In this document: positions 18,412-26,511 of the stretch, piece by piece
How positions within the stretch are numbered: position 1 is the stretch's first letter
How the letters are laid out: the number at the start of each line of letters is the position of its first letter
From: Desulfohalobiaceae bacterium S24
GTDB taxonomy: Bacteria; Desulfobacterota; Desulfovibrionia; Desulfovibrionales; Desulfothermaceae
Assembly: GCA_011389765.1 (NCBI GenBank)
Contig: JAABTT010000001.1
Coordinates: 99,754 to 163,753, forward strand
DNA: 64,000 nucleotides
Reading direction: 5' to 3'
Translations under genes and position numbers: made by a program
The notes under the pieces: model-generated
Database searches by the model: none
Seen by the model: only the letters and a program-made list of their open reading frames with translations
Told to the model about the DNA's origin: nothing

Positions 18412-19380
18412 ATGAACAACGCAGGCATGGATGCGATTTTTCGGGATCTTATTCGTCTGACCGGTGAAGTTTCCCGGGGCAACTACGATAACGCCAGAGA
18501 AATTTTTGAATTTACCAAAACGGATCAATATCCGGAACTCATCTCCGAACTGGCCGAGACCTTCGGCATGATGCTCGTCCAGGTGGAGGCCCGGGAGTAC
18601 CGTCTGGAGCAGATGATCGAGGATTTGAATCAAAAAAAGCAGGAACTTGAAGAGACGCTTCGCAAAGTGGAACTTTTGGAAAATGTGAAGACTCATCTCG
18701 GCAAGTTTGTTCCGGAATCGGTGAAGCGGATCATTGAGGCCAGACCGGATGCCCCCGATCTGGAAAAAACCCCGCAGGATGTCTCGGTCCTGTTTTTGGA
18801 TATCGCCGGATACACCAGTTTGAGCGAAACCGTACCCCCGGATAAGATGAACTATTTGATTGAGACCTATTTTTCAGGCTTTTTGGATCATATTCACCAA
18901 AACAAGGGCGATATCAATGAAACAGCCGGGGACGGCCTGATGATCATCTTTCAGGAGGCGGACAAGACGCTGCATGCCAGAAATGCTGTGAAAACGGCCC
19001 TGGCCATTCAAGAAGCCACGGCTGGGATCAATAAAAATCTTGAAGGGCGCTTTGAGACCGTGGTGGTCAATATCGGCATCAATTCTGGCATCGCCTCGGT
19101 GGGCTCCACCCGCTTCGAAGGGATCACCGGCACCCGTTGGACCTATACCGCATCCGGTCCGGTGACCAACGTCGCGGCCAGAATCGGTTCTCTGGCCAAG
19201 CAGGGAGAGATTCTGATCGGCGAAGCCACGGCCCAGCTGATCGAGGACGCCTTCCCTTTGCAGCCGGTTGGCAAGCGCGAGCTGAAAAATGTCTCCAGGC
19301 CCTTGGAGATTTTTCAGGTAGCTCCGGGAGTTAAAACGGGCAGTCCTGAAATTCAGGGAATGGCTGAAAAGAGACCCTGA
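18412..19380 (+). CDS. Class III adenylate/guanylate cyclase with N-terminal coiled coil
   Basis: A 322-residue cytoplasmic protein. Residues about 1-100 are helical with a coiled coil (EDLNQKKQELEETLRKVELLE), followed by FVPESVKRII, a common lead-in to bacterial cyclase domains. The catalytic domain (about residues 120-305) has the first metal-binding Asp in VSVLFLDIAGYTSLSE, the second in NETAGDGLMIIF and the transition-state Asn/Arg pair in GPVTNVAARIG. The substrate-specifying residues are not decisive, so cAMP is only the more likely product. GAGAGGAGG precedes the ATG. The glycerophosphodiesterase gene starts three bases after its stop, so the two are coupled. Confidence 0.87.
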   Translation: MNNAGMDAIFRDLIRLTGEVSRGNYDNAREIFEFTKTDQYPELISELAETFGMMLVQVEAREYRLEQMIEDLNQKKQELEETLRKVELLENVKTHLGKFVPESVKRIIEARPDAPDLEKTPQDVSVLFLDIAGYTSLSETVPPDKMNYLIETYFSGFLDHIHQNKGDINETAGDGLMIIFQEADKTLHARNAVKTALAIQEATAGINKNLEGRFETVVVNIGINSGIASVGSTRFEGITGTRWTYTASGPVTNVAARIGSLAKQGEILIGEATAQLIEDAFPLQPVGKRELKNVSRPLEIFQVAPGVKTGSPEIQGMAEKRP

Positions 19381-19383
19381 TCC

Positions 19384-20199
19384 ATGCCTGAAAAAGGAAA
19401 TATTCTGCTGTCCGAAGGGATGAAAAGCCGTTTGATGCGAAGCAGTGACCTGTATCAGCGGCTCAGACCCCGTTTCCGTCCGGAATCTGAGAAACTCAGG
19501 CAATGCCGGATCATTTCTCATCGGGGCGAACATGACAATGTCCGGGTGTTTGAAAATACCCTGCCGGCTTTTGAACAGGCTGCGGCGGCAGGGGTCTGGG
19601 GCCTGGAGTTCGATGTCGCCTGGACCCGTGACCTGCATCCCGTGGTCCATCACGACCCTGATCTGCAGCGTGTTTTCGGTAGCCCCGGATGCTTGCGCCG
19701 GATGGATCTGCCTGAACTCAAAGCCCGGTGTCCATTGGTTCCCACCCTGGAGGAGGTGGTCCGGGCCTTTGGCAAACGGGTGCATCTGATGATTGAGATC
19801 AAGGCCGCGGCCTTGATCGATCCCCTCCGCCAGAACGCAATCCTGCAGTCCTGTCTCGCCGGTTTGCAGCCCCAGATTGATTATCATTTGCTCTCCCTGA
19901 GCCCGGATCTTTTCGAGGCCATGCCCTGGGCTGCCTCCCGGACCTGGATCGCCGTAGGGGAGCTGAATCTGGGCAAGATGAGCCGGTTCGCTCTGGAAAG
20001 GAATTTACAGGGTATTGCCGGCCATTATGCCCTGGCCACCAGAGCCTGCTTGAACCGGCATCACAGCCGTGATCAAAAAGTGGGGACCGCCTATCCCGGA
20101 TCAAAGAACTGCCTGTTTCGGGAGATCAATCGCGGGGTGGACTGGATTTTTTCCAACCGGGCCGTCGCCATGCAGTCCCTGATCCATAGGCTGCTTTAG
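19384..20199 (+). CDS. Glycerophosphodiester phosphodiesterase family protein
   Basis: A 271-residue TIM-barrel enzyme of the GDPD family. The catalytic HRGEHDN near residue 46, ENTLPAFEQA near residue 57, WGLEFDVAWTRDLHPVVHHDPDLQRV near residues 72-97 and HLMIEIKA near residue 132 match the metal- and acid/base-residue motifs. There is no signal peptide, so it is probably cytoplasmic, hydrolysing glycerophosphodiesters to glycerol 3-phosphate and an alcohol. It follows the cyclase by three bases. The stop is TAG, and a 241-base heptamer array begins within six bases. Confidence 0.85.
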   Translation: MPEKGNILLSEGMKSRLMRSSDLYQRLRPRFRPESEKLRQCRIISHRGEHDNVRVFENTLPAFEQAAAAGVWGLEFDVAWTRDLHPVVHHDPDLQRVFGSPGCLRRMDLPELKARCPLVPTLEEVVRAFGKRVHLMIEIKAAALIDPLRQNAILQSCLAGLQPQIDYHLLSLSPDLFEAMPWAASRTWIAVGELNLGKMSRFALERNLQGIAGHYALATRACLNRHHSRDQKVGTAYPGSKNCLFREINRGVDWIFSNRAVAMQSLIHRLL

Positions 20200-20204
20200 G
20201 AGAC

Positions 20205-20445
20205 GGAAGTCGGAAGTCGGAAGTCGGAAGTCGGAAGTCGGAGGTCGGAAGTCGGAGGTCGGAAGTCGGAAGTCGGAAGTCGGAGGTCGGAGGTCGGAAG
20301 TCGGAGGTCGGAGGTCGGAAGTCGGAAGTCGGAGGTCGGAGGTCGGAAGTCGGAAGTCGGAAGTCGGAAGTCGGAGGTCGGAAGTCGGAAGTCGGAAGTC
20401 GGAAGTCGGAGGTCGGAGGTCGGAAGTCGGAAGTCGGAAGTCGGA
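20205..20445. repeat. Long GGAAGTC/GGAGGTC heptamer array (about 34 units)
   Basis: About 241 bases consist entirely of the 7-base unit GGAAGTC, with some units GGAGGTC. It lies between the TAG of the glycerophosphodiesterase gene and, immediately adjacent (20446-20448), the TAG of the minus-strand four-helix-bundle gene. It is the longest and purest array in the window and forms one arm of the cassette discussed in the findings. Confidence 0.97.
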
Positions 20446-20853
20446 CTAAGATTCAGGTTTTATAAGAAATGAATCGGGATTAATGATCATTGCTCCGATC
20501 ATTGCTCCGATTGATTCGCTTTCGCCGGCCATTTTTTTATGTTCCGTTTCATTGATGTAGTGGCAGTCTCTGGCAAAGTCGAGCCAGCTGTCAGTTTCAC
20601 TGTTTTCGCCATCTGCGTCAGTCAACTTGCTGATAAAATGCGCCTGATACCTTCGTTTCGCCCAGGCCTCTCGTATATTTGTACACACAGAGCGAGATGA
20701 TCTTCGTATTTGGTCAGTCAGTGAATACTTTTCTTCTGGAGGCCAGTGTTTGCTGATTTCAAAAATCTGCATCGCAAGCGAATAAGCTTTTTGATACACT
20801 TCTAAATCTTTTTCCGAATTTATCCGTCTGGAAATTCGCTTTTTTTTGTCCAT
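20446..20853 (-). CDS. Four-helix-bundle protein (S23/IVP family)
   Basis: A 135-residue protein matching the S23-type four-helix-bundle family, first seen in 23S rRNA intervening sequences and structurally related to the Avd accessory protein of diversity-generating retroelements. Family text includes DLEVYQKAYSLAMQIFEISKHWPPEE near the N-terminus, YSLTDQIRRSSRSVCTNIREAWAKRRY in the middle and FISKLTDADGENSETDSWLDFARDCHYI. AGGAG precedes the ATG. The gene is directly abutted by a GGAAGTC array past its stop and preceded by a GGACGTC-type array in the opposite orientation (20882-21000). No reverse transcriptase, template repeat or rRNA lies nearby. The Arg-rich helices suggest nucleic-acid binding. 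Confidence 0.85.
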   Translation of the reverse strand: MDKKKRISRRINSEKDLEVYQKAYSLAMQIFEISKHWPPEEKYSLTDQIRRSSRSVCTNIREAWAKRRYQAHFISKLTDADGENSETDSWLDFARDCHYINETEHKKMAGESESIGAMIGAMIINPDSFLIKPES

Positions 20854-20881
20854 TTTTCCGATCTCCTTTTTTTTCCAATGC

Positions 20882-21000
20882 CTGCTCCGACGTCCCTCTT
20901 TTTCCCCTCTTCTTCCCGACGTCTGACGTCCGTCCTCCGACGTCCCTCTTTTTCCCCTCTTCTTCCCCCGACGTCTGACGTCCGCCCTCCGACGTCCTTC
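20882..21000. repeat. GACGTCC-type array upstream of the four-helix-bundle gene
   Basis: Tandem text built of CCGACGTCC and CTCTTTTTCCCCTCTTCTTCCC units, with about 50- and 52-base periods between the CCGACGTCC blocks at 20887, 20937 and 20989. Read on the minus strand it is GGACGTC-like, so it faces the 20205-20445 array in inverted orientation. It separates the four-helix-bundle gene from the MFS gene that ends at 21002. Confidence 0.88.
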
Positions 21001-21001
21001 T

Positions 21002-22348
21002 TCAGCCTTCCCCATCATCCGCCAGGGCGGGAATCTGCTCCCGGCCTTTGGCTTCATCCACAAAATAGAGCAAGACCCCGCCAATGAAAAACAACAGCAC
21101 GATGGAACCCAGACTCCAGCGGGTGGCCAGCTGGCCGATCTGGAGCAATTGCTCAGCAGTCGGCGTGTCCGGGAACAGCATCCTGCGGACCAGTAAGCCC
21201 ACACCGCCCATCAAGGCCGGCCCCAGAATGGCGGCAAATTTTCCCAGCATGTTATAAAAGCCATAATATTCAGCGCTTTGATTCCAAGGGATCAAGCGGG
21301 CGTAGTAGGAGCGGCTCAAGGCTTGAATCCCTCCCTGAACGAGGCCGATCATCACGGCCAGTCTGTAAAATTCATGGGTGGTCTGCATCGTGGTCCCCCA
21401 GAGGGTAATGCCGATATAGGCTCCGATGGCCAGGAAGATCGCCCGGCGCACCCCCCAGACCTGGCCAAGCTTTCCAAAGATGAGGGCGGCCGGGAAGCCG
21501 ACAAACTGGACGATGAGCAGGGCCAGGATAAGATCGTTGGTCTGAAAGCCCAGGGACAGACCATAGTCCACGGCCATCCGGATGATGGTGCTCACCCCGT
21601 CCATGTAAAACCAGTAGGCCAGCAGGAAGAGGAAGATGACTTTCATGTGTTTTATTTTTTTGAATGTCCTCAGGAGTTGCCGGTAGCCTTCCGCAATGGC
21701 GGTTCGTGTGCCTTTGATTCTTTTTTCTCTGCTTTCAGGGACCCAAAAAATCGTGAACAGGGTGAACAGCCCCCACCACAGGGCTACGGAGACAAAGGAG
21801 ACCCGCACGGCCAGGCCGGCGTCCGGCAGGCCGAAAAATCCCGGGTGCAGGGTCATCAACACATTGAGCAGAAACAGGAGGCCGCCGCCTAAGTAGCCCA
21901 TGGAAAACCCCAGGCTGGAGACCCGGTCGATGCTCTCTTCCCCGGCCACAGTCGGCAGCAGGGAATCGTAAAAGACATTGGCCCCGGAAAAGCCCACAAC
22001 ACCCAGGGAGTAGACCAGGATGGCCCACAGCCAGGCTCCCTGCTGGACCCAGAACAGGGCGGCTGTCATGCCAACACCCAGATACGCGAAGAAAATCAGG
22101 AATCTCTTTTTGGCATAGCCCTTGTCCGCTATAGCTCCCAGGACCGGGGCCATGAAAGCCACGCCCAGACTGGCCAGGGAGTTGCCAAAACCGAGCTGGG
22201 CCGTGCTCATATTGATGTCTGTCCCGGCGCTCCAGTACTGCTTGAAAAAAATGGGGAAGAAACCGGCCATGACCGTGGTGGCAAAAGCGGAGTTGGCCCA
22301 GTCGTAGAGGACCCATCCCCAGACGGATTTTCTGTTTTGCATGATCAC
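21002..22348 (-). CDS. MFS transporter, UMF1 (Atg22-like) family
   Basis: A 448-residue membrane protein with about 12 transmembrane segments. The opening VWGWVLYDWANSAFATTVMAGFFPIFFKQYW is the hallmark of the UMF1/Atg22-like family, and GAIADKGYAKKRF is the usual cytoplasmic A-motif loop. The eukaryotic relative Atg22 exports amino acids from vacuoles; bacterial substrates are not established. The start is ATG at 22348 (MIMQNRK), with MQNRK as an alternative. Its 3' end touches the repeat array at 20882-21000. Confidence 0.85.
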   Translation of the reverse strand: MIMQNRKSVWGWVLYDWANSAFATTVMAGFFPIFFKQYWSAGTDINMSTAQLGFGNSLASLGVAFMAPVLGAIADKGYAKKRFLIFFAYLGVGMTAALFWVQQGAWLWAILVYSLGVVGFSGANVFYDSLLPTVAGEESIDRVSSLGFSMGYLGGGLLFLLNVLMTLHPGFFGLPDAGLAVRVSFVSVALWWGLFTLFTIFWVPESREKRIKGTRTAIAEGYRQLLRTFKKIKHMKVIFLFLLAYWFYMDGVSTIIRMAVDYGLSLGFQTNDLILALLIVQFVGFPAALIFGKLGQVWGVRRAIFLAIGAYIGITLWGTTMQTTHEFYRLAVMIGLVQGGIQALSRSYYARLIPWNQSAEYYGFYNMLGKFAAILGPALMGGVGLLVRRMLFPDTPTAEQLLQIGQLATRWSLGSIVLLFFIGGVLLYFVDEAKGREQIPALADDGEG

Positions 22349-22652
22349 CCTCGCGCGTGGTGGTGATTGAGAACAGGACTGTAGCCTTGAAGCAGTGGAG
22401 CGGTCAAATCAGATATTTATGATTTTCGCTCCCGCTCTTTCTACTTTCCAACTTTCGACGCTTGCTACGGCGACGAGTCACGGCGAAGACTCTTTGCGAA
22501 GCCTGGTCCGATCTCCCTCTTCCTTTCTTGCCGACCTCCGATATCCGACGTCCGACTTCCCTCTGCTCCCTGTTCTGGACGGCCGGTCCGCTTTCTGGTA
22601 AGAATTCAAGAGATAAGGCGCCAACCCTGTTCGTTTTAAAAAGGAGATGAGT
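22349..22652. other. Intergenic region with degenerate heptamer text
   Basis: No gene is visible. Positions 22528-22560 read as degenerate TCCGACC/TCCGATA/TCCGACG heptamers, and 22455-22505 contains a short repeat-like segment (GACGAGTCACGGCGAAGAC) of the same style as the element at 794-964. The ribosome site AAGGAG of the ferritin-like gene is at 22641-22646. Confidence 0.5.
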
Positions 22653-23120
22653 ATGCAATTCGACAGCCTGGAGGCAATTCTGGATTTTGCCGTTGAAAAG
22701 GAGATTGAGGCCGCTGATTTCTATCGGACCGTGGCCGGGGAGGAACGCTACGCCGACACCAGCCGAATGTTTCAGGAATTTGCCGCTGAAGAAGAAAAAC
22801 ATCAAAAGCTGCTTGAAGATTTTAAGGAAAAGGGGATCAGCAAAAGTCTCGAGGACTATCAGCTACGCTGGATTCGTGATATCAAGCGAAGCGATTTTGT
22901 GGTGGAGCAGCAGTATCGTCCCGGCATGCCCTATCAGGACATCCTCATGCTGGCCATTAAGCGTGAAGAAAAGGCCCTGGCCCTGTATAACGATTTTCTG
23001 GAGCAGGTGGAGCATCCCGACAGCAAGAAACTCTTTCAGGTCCTCTGTCAGGAAGAGGCCAAGCATAAGCGCGGCCTGGAGAACCTGTACGACGATTACA
23101 TGGCCGAGTTGGGTGATTGA
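22653..23120 (+). CDS. Ferritin-like/rubrerythrin-type diiron protein
   Basis: A 155-residue four-helix protein with two EX2H-type metal motif halves: EKEIEAADFY near residue 14, AAEEEKHQKLLEDF near residue 44, IKREEKALALYNDF near residue 102 and CQEEAKHKRGLENLY near residue 132. It lacks the rubredoxin domain of rubrerythrin. The ATG at 22653 is preferred because AAGGAG has a six-base spacer there; the ATG two codons earlier would abut the ribosome site. It is probably a cytoplasmic peroxide-reducing or iron-handling protein. The photolyase gene begins six bases after its stop, so both may belong to a stress-response unit. Confidence 0.88.
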   Translation: MQFDSLEAILDFAVEKEIEAADFYRTVAGEERYADTSRMFQEFAAEEEKHQKLLEDFKEKGISKSLEDYQLRWIRDIKRSDFVVEQQYRPGMPYQDILMLAIKREEKALALYNDFLEQVEHPDSKKLFQVLCQEEAKHKRGLENLYDDYMAELGD

Positions 23121-23126
23121 CGGCCT

Positions 23127-24515
23127 ATGGACACGTCCCCTGTTGAGGCTGAGCGCATTCAGCCTTTAAACCGGAAGCCTGTCGGAAAGTCCGGATATGT
23201 GCTGTACTGGATGCAGCAGGCCCAGCGGGCTTTTGAAAACCCGGCGCTTGAGTACGCTGTTGCAGAGGCGAACCGCCTGCACAAACCATTGCTGGTGGTT
23301 TTTGGCTTGAGCGGGGACTACCCGGAGGCCAATCGCCGGCATTTTATCTTTCTCCTGGAAGGCCTGCGGGAAACCCGTCAGGATTTGGCTGAACGAGGGA
23401 TTCCGCTGCTGGTGCAGAGTGGGCATCCGCCGGAGGTGGCTCTCAGGGCGGCGCAGCAGGCCGCCCTGGTGATCTGCGATCGGGGCTATCTCCGGCACCA
23501 GCGGCAATGGCGGCAGGAGCTTGCCGAACAGGCCGCCTGCCGGGTGCTCCAGGTGGAAGGCGAGGTCGTGGTCCCCACTCATGTGGTTTCCACAAAAGCG
23601 GAGTACGCGGCCCGAACCATCCGCCCCAAGATTCAGCGGAGGGTTATGGACTATCTGTTCGACTGTCCGGCCCTGGACCTCGAGCATCCTGCCCGGGAGC
23701 CGGATCAGGATTGTCTGGATGTGGAACATCCGGAGCCTCTCCTGACACAGCTCGGGATTGACGAGGATGTTGGGCCGGTTTCCCGGTTTTTTAGAGGCGG
23801 AACGAGCCGGGCCAAACAGCTTTTTTCGGATTTTCTCGAAAGCAGCTTTGCCCATTACAGCAGCAACCGGAATCAACCCCAGACCGACGATGTCTCCCAT
23901 ATGGGCATGTATCTGCATTTCGGGCAGATTTCCCCTGTCTGGCTGGCCCTGGAGGTTCAGAAGCTCGAGGCCGGCTTGTCCGAGCAAAAAGCCGCTTTTT
24001 TGGAAGAATTGATTGTCCGGCGGGAGTTGGCCATGAATTTCACGGAGTTCACTCCGGATTATGACGCCTATTCCTGTATTCCGGCCTGGGCTGCTGCCAG
24101 TTTGGACACCCATCGGCAGGACTCCCGTTATCCCTGCTATACGCCGCAGCAGATGGAAGCGGCTGAAACCGACGATCCCTATTGGAATGCGGCCATGGAG
24201 GAGATGAAGCTCACCGGGTATATGCACAATTACATGCGCATGTACTGGGGGAAGCAGATCCTCAAATGGTCGGCTGATCCACGTGAAGCCCACGCTTTGA
24301 CCCTGAGACTGAACAACAAATATTTCCTGGACGGGCGGGACCCCAATTCCTATGCCGGGGCAGCCTGGATCTACGGGGTCCATGACCGTGGCTGGCCCGA
24401 ACGACCGGTGTTCGGCAAGGTCCGCTCCATGACCGCGGGCGGCCTGGAGCGCAAATGCGACATCCAGGGCTATGTCCGAAAAGTCGAGGACTTGCGCCGT
24501 CAGGCGGAGAGTTGA
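23127..24515 (+). CDS. phr: Class II CPD DNA photolyase
   Basis: A 462-residue flavoprotein that repairs cyclobutane pyrimidine dimers with light. The class II pattern is seen: YVLYWMQQAQRAFENPALEYA at the N-terminus, FLEELIVRRELAMNF near residue 292, the FAD/DNA-site helix TGYMHNYMRMYWGKQIL near residue 370, and LNNKYFLDGRDPNSYAGAAWIYGVHDRGWPERPVFGKVR near residues 398-436. It follows the ferritin-like gene by six bases. A photolyase in a probable anaerobe suggests that the lineage meets light, as in surface sediment, mats or shallow water. A heptamer array follows its stop. Confidence 0.93.
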   Translation: MDTSPVEAERIQPLNRKPVGKSGYVLYWMQQAQRAFENPALEYAVAEANRLHKPLLVVFGLSGDYPEANRRHFIFLLEGLRETRQDLAERGIPLLVQSGHPPEVALRAAQQAALVICDRGYLRHQRQWRQELAEQAACRVLQVEGEVVVPTHVVSTKAEYAARTIRPKIQRRVMDYLFDCPALDLEHPAREPDQDCLDVEHPEPLLTQLGIDEDVGPVSRFFRGGTSRAKQLFSDFLESSFAHYSSNRNQPQTDDVSHMGMYLHFGQISPVWLALEVQKLEAGLSEQKAAFLEELIVRRELAMNFTEFTPDYDAYSCIPAWAAASLDTHRQDSRYPCYTPQQMEAAETDDPYWNAAMEEMKLTGYMHNYMRMYWGKQILKWSADPREAHALTLRLNNKYFLDGRDPNSYAGAAWIYGVHDRGWPERPVFGKVRSMTAGGLERKCDIQGYVRKVEDLRRQAES

Positions 24516-24519
24516 TGAA

Positions 24520-24741
24520 GAGGGAAGTCGGTGGTCGGAGGTCGGTGGGCGGACGTCGGATGTCAAGTCATAACCCCGTAGGGGCGATCCTTGTGATCGC
24601 CCTGGTCGGTGGTCGGAGATCAGAGATCAGAGGTCGGAAGTCGGCAAAGACCAAGCAGGGGGGGAAGAGAGAGGTCTGAAATCTGAAATCTGAAATCGGC
24701 AATCGAAAATCGGAAATCGGATATCGGATATCGGATATCGA
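24520..24741. repeat. Mixed heptamer arrays around a 21-base hairpin
   Basis: GGTCGGT/GGTCGGA units (24520-24560 and 24604-24640) flank a short hairpin, GGGCGATC paired with GATCGCCC (24582-24602). They are followed by GAAATCT units (24675-24700) and ATATCGG units (24718-24740). Three different 7-base words thus occur in one gap. The EamA start codon at 24742 emerges directly from the last array, with no Shine-Dalgarno. Confidence 0.85.
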
Positions 24742-25650
24742 ATGGTGAATGAAGAACAGAAACACTCAGTGATCATTGGATCCGTCGCAGCGGTGATGGT
24801 GGTATTTTTCTGGTCGGGATGGATTGTCGTCAGCCGGTTTGGGGTGACCAACAGCCTGACCGTCTACGATATCGCCGGTCTCCGCTTCAGCATCGGGGCG
24901 CTGGCGATTCTGCCCTATATGATCTGGAGCCGGGCCTGGCGGGGCCTGACCCCGAAGCGGGTCCTGGTCTTGACCTTCACCTCGGGCATTCCCTACGCCC
25001 TGCTGTCCTATTTCGGCTTCAGCCTTGCCCCGGCGGCTCACGGCGGCGTCTTCCTCAATGGCTGCCTGCCGCTGTTCACCGCACTGTTCGGGTGGATCTG
25101 GCTCGGTCAGCGCAGTCGACCCTCGCAGATGCTCGGGCTGGGGATCATTCTGGTCGGGGTGATTCTGGTCAGCAATGAAGGCTTCGGCATTCCCGGAAGC
25201 GAAAAGGCCTGGTTGGGTGATTTCTTCTTCCTTGCCGCCATCGCCCTGTTTGCCCTGTTCATGATCGCCAACAGGCTCTGGTCCATCACCCCTGCCCAAG
25301 TCCTTTTTTCCGCAACCCTGGTCAGCGCCCTGATATATGTTCCGTTTTGGGTCCTGCTGCTGGAGAGCAATATGGCCGGCGCCCCCAGTTCGGAAATCCT
25401 GTTGCAGGCCGGCTATCAGGGTCTGGTTCCCAGCGTGATGGGGATGACCTGCCTGAATATTGCGATCCGGAATATCGGGGCCCGGACCACATCCCTGTTT
25501 CTTTCCGCCGTGCCGGTCCTGGCCGCACTGGCTGCGATTCCGATCTTACTGGAGATCCCCGGACCCCGCGCCTGGGCGGGCATGCTGCTGGTCAGCTTCG
25601 GAATACTTCTGGCCATGGGGCTCATGGAGCGAAAGAAAGCGCTCCCGTGA
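24742..25650 (+). CDS. EamA/DMT-family transporter
   Basis: A 302-residue protein with about ten transmembrane segments and two EamA repeats. The first opens VMVVFFWSGWIVVSRFGV and the second LGDFFFLAAIALFALFMIANRLW, with the typical GLRFSIGALAILPYM and LVSFGILLAMGLMERK ends. It is probably a small-metabolite exporter; the substrate is unknown. The ATG has no recognisable ribosome site, because a heptamer array runs right up to it. A start further inside is not supported by family length. Confidence 0.82.
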   Translation: MVNEEQKHSVIIGSVAAVMVVFFWSGWIVVSRFGVTNSLTVYDIAGLRFSIGALAILPYMIWSRAWRGLTPKRVLVLTFTSGIPYALLSYFGFSLAPAAHGGVFLNGCLPLFTALFGWIWLGQRSRPSQMLGLGIILVGVILVSNEGFGIPGSEKAWLGDFFFLAAIALFALFMIANRLWSITPAQVLFSATLVSALIYVPFWVLLLESNMAGAPSSEILLQAGYQGLVPSVMGMTCLNIAIRNIGARTTSLFLSAVPVLAALAAIPILLEIPGPRAWAGMLLVSFGILLAMGLMERKKALP

Positions 25651-25737
25651 ATGACATTTGATGTCGGATCAATCACTGGAAGCAGCTATCTGTCAGTTTT
25701 GGCAGGAACGGTAGAAATCTGACCAAGGAGCAAGCAA

Positions 25738-26310
25738 ATGGATTTCAAGATGCATTTTGAAAGGGCCTGGAAGCTGACCTTCAGCTTTATCGTTCCGCTC
25801 CTGCTCCTGACGCTGGTCATGGTCGGGGTGAGTTTTCTGAGCCTCGGGATCCTGGCCCCGGTAACCATGGCCGGCTATTTTCAGTCCCTGCTCCTGCTGG
25901 TGCGGGAAGGGCGGGAGCCCCGGGTGCAGGACGTCTTTTCCCAGATGCGGCTGTTCTGGCCCCTTTTGGGCTTTTCAATCCTGTTTTTCATTGCCGCCGG
26001 CATCGGTTTTCTGCTGCTGGTCCTGCCGGGCATCCTGATCACCCTCGGGGTCTCCTTTGCCTGCCTGTATATGCTCTTTTTCATGACCGACCGCAGGCTC
26101 AGCCTGGTCGAAGCGGTGCGCCAGAGCTATGACCTGACGGTTCGCGGCAGGATTGCGGATCAGATCGTGGTCTTCGTGATCTTCATGGGTTTGAGCTCCA
26201 TCGGCAGTTCCCTGTTCATCCTCTGGCTTTTCACCCAGCCCCTGGCCACTGTCTTTCTGGCTTCCGTGTATGAAGAGCTTCAGGAGGACCGTGAGCCGGT
26301 GGGCCGTTGA
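25738..26310 (+). CDS. Polytopic membrane protein of unknown function
   Basis: A 190-residue protein with four to five hydrophobic segments: about residues 13-38, 43-55, 73-105 (with GIGFLLLVLPGILITLGVSF) and 140-170. The PVTMAGYFQSLLLLVREGREP and GILITLGVSFACLYMLFFMTDRR pattern resembles DUF975-like and GDPD-membrane-domain-like proteins, whose function is not known. CAAGGAG lies seven bases before the ATG. It is 87 bases after the EamA gene and may be cotranscribed. The C-terminus is short and acidic. Confidence 0.65.
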   Translation: MDFKMHFERAWKLTFSFIVPLLLLTLVMVGVSFLSLGILAPVTMAGYFQSLLLLVREGREPRVQDVFSQMRLFWPLLGFSILFFIAAGIGFLLLVLPGILITLGVSFACLYMLFFMTDRRLSLVEAVRQSYDLTVRGRIADQIVVFVIFMGLSSIGSSLFILWLFTQPLATVFLASVYEELQEDREPVGR

Positions 26311-26430
26311 GGCTTTGTGAAAGAAATTGGAAATTTAAAAGAATGAACATCGATCTTCCAAGATGTACCTGCAAAAAGTCGAAAGCAAACGATACAAGTT
26401 ACTCAATGTTCTTATAATTATCTGGATTTA

Positions 26431-26462
26431 CTGACTTCTGACCTCTGACTTCTGACCTCTGG
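26431..26462. repeat. CTGACTT/CTGACCT heptamer array
   Basis: Four to five tandem 7-base units of alternating CTGACTT and CTGACCT end at the terminator-like hairpin that follows. Confidence 0.85.
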
Positions 26463-26491
26463 CGGCTGCAAAAGGTTTTTTTTGCAGCCGC
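26462..26491. terminator. 12-bp hairpin between convergent genes
   Basis: GCGGCTGCAAAA (26462-26473) pairs with TTTTGCAGCCGC (26480-26491) around a six-base loop. The stem ends in A/T runs and lies between the convergent membrane-protein and EamA genes, so it may terminate in both directions. There is no long U-tract outside the stem. Confidence 0.6.
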
Positions 26492-26511
26492 ATCCTCAAC
26501 CCCTGCCGAAC

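Noticed and set aside
20205..20445. Possible CRISPR array
   Set aside because: The units are 7 bases without unique spacers, and no cas genes are present.
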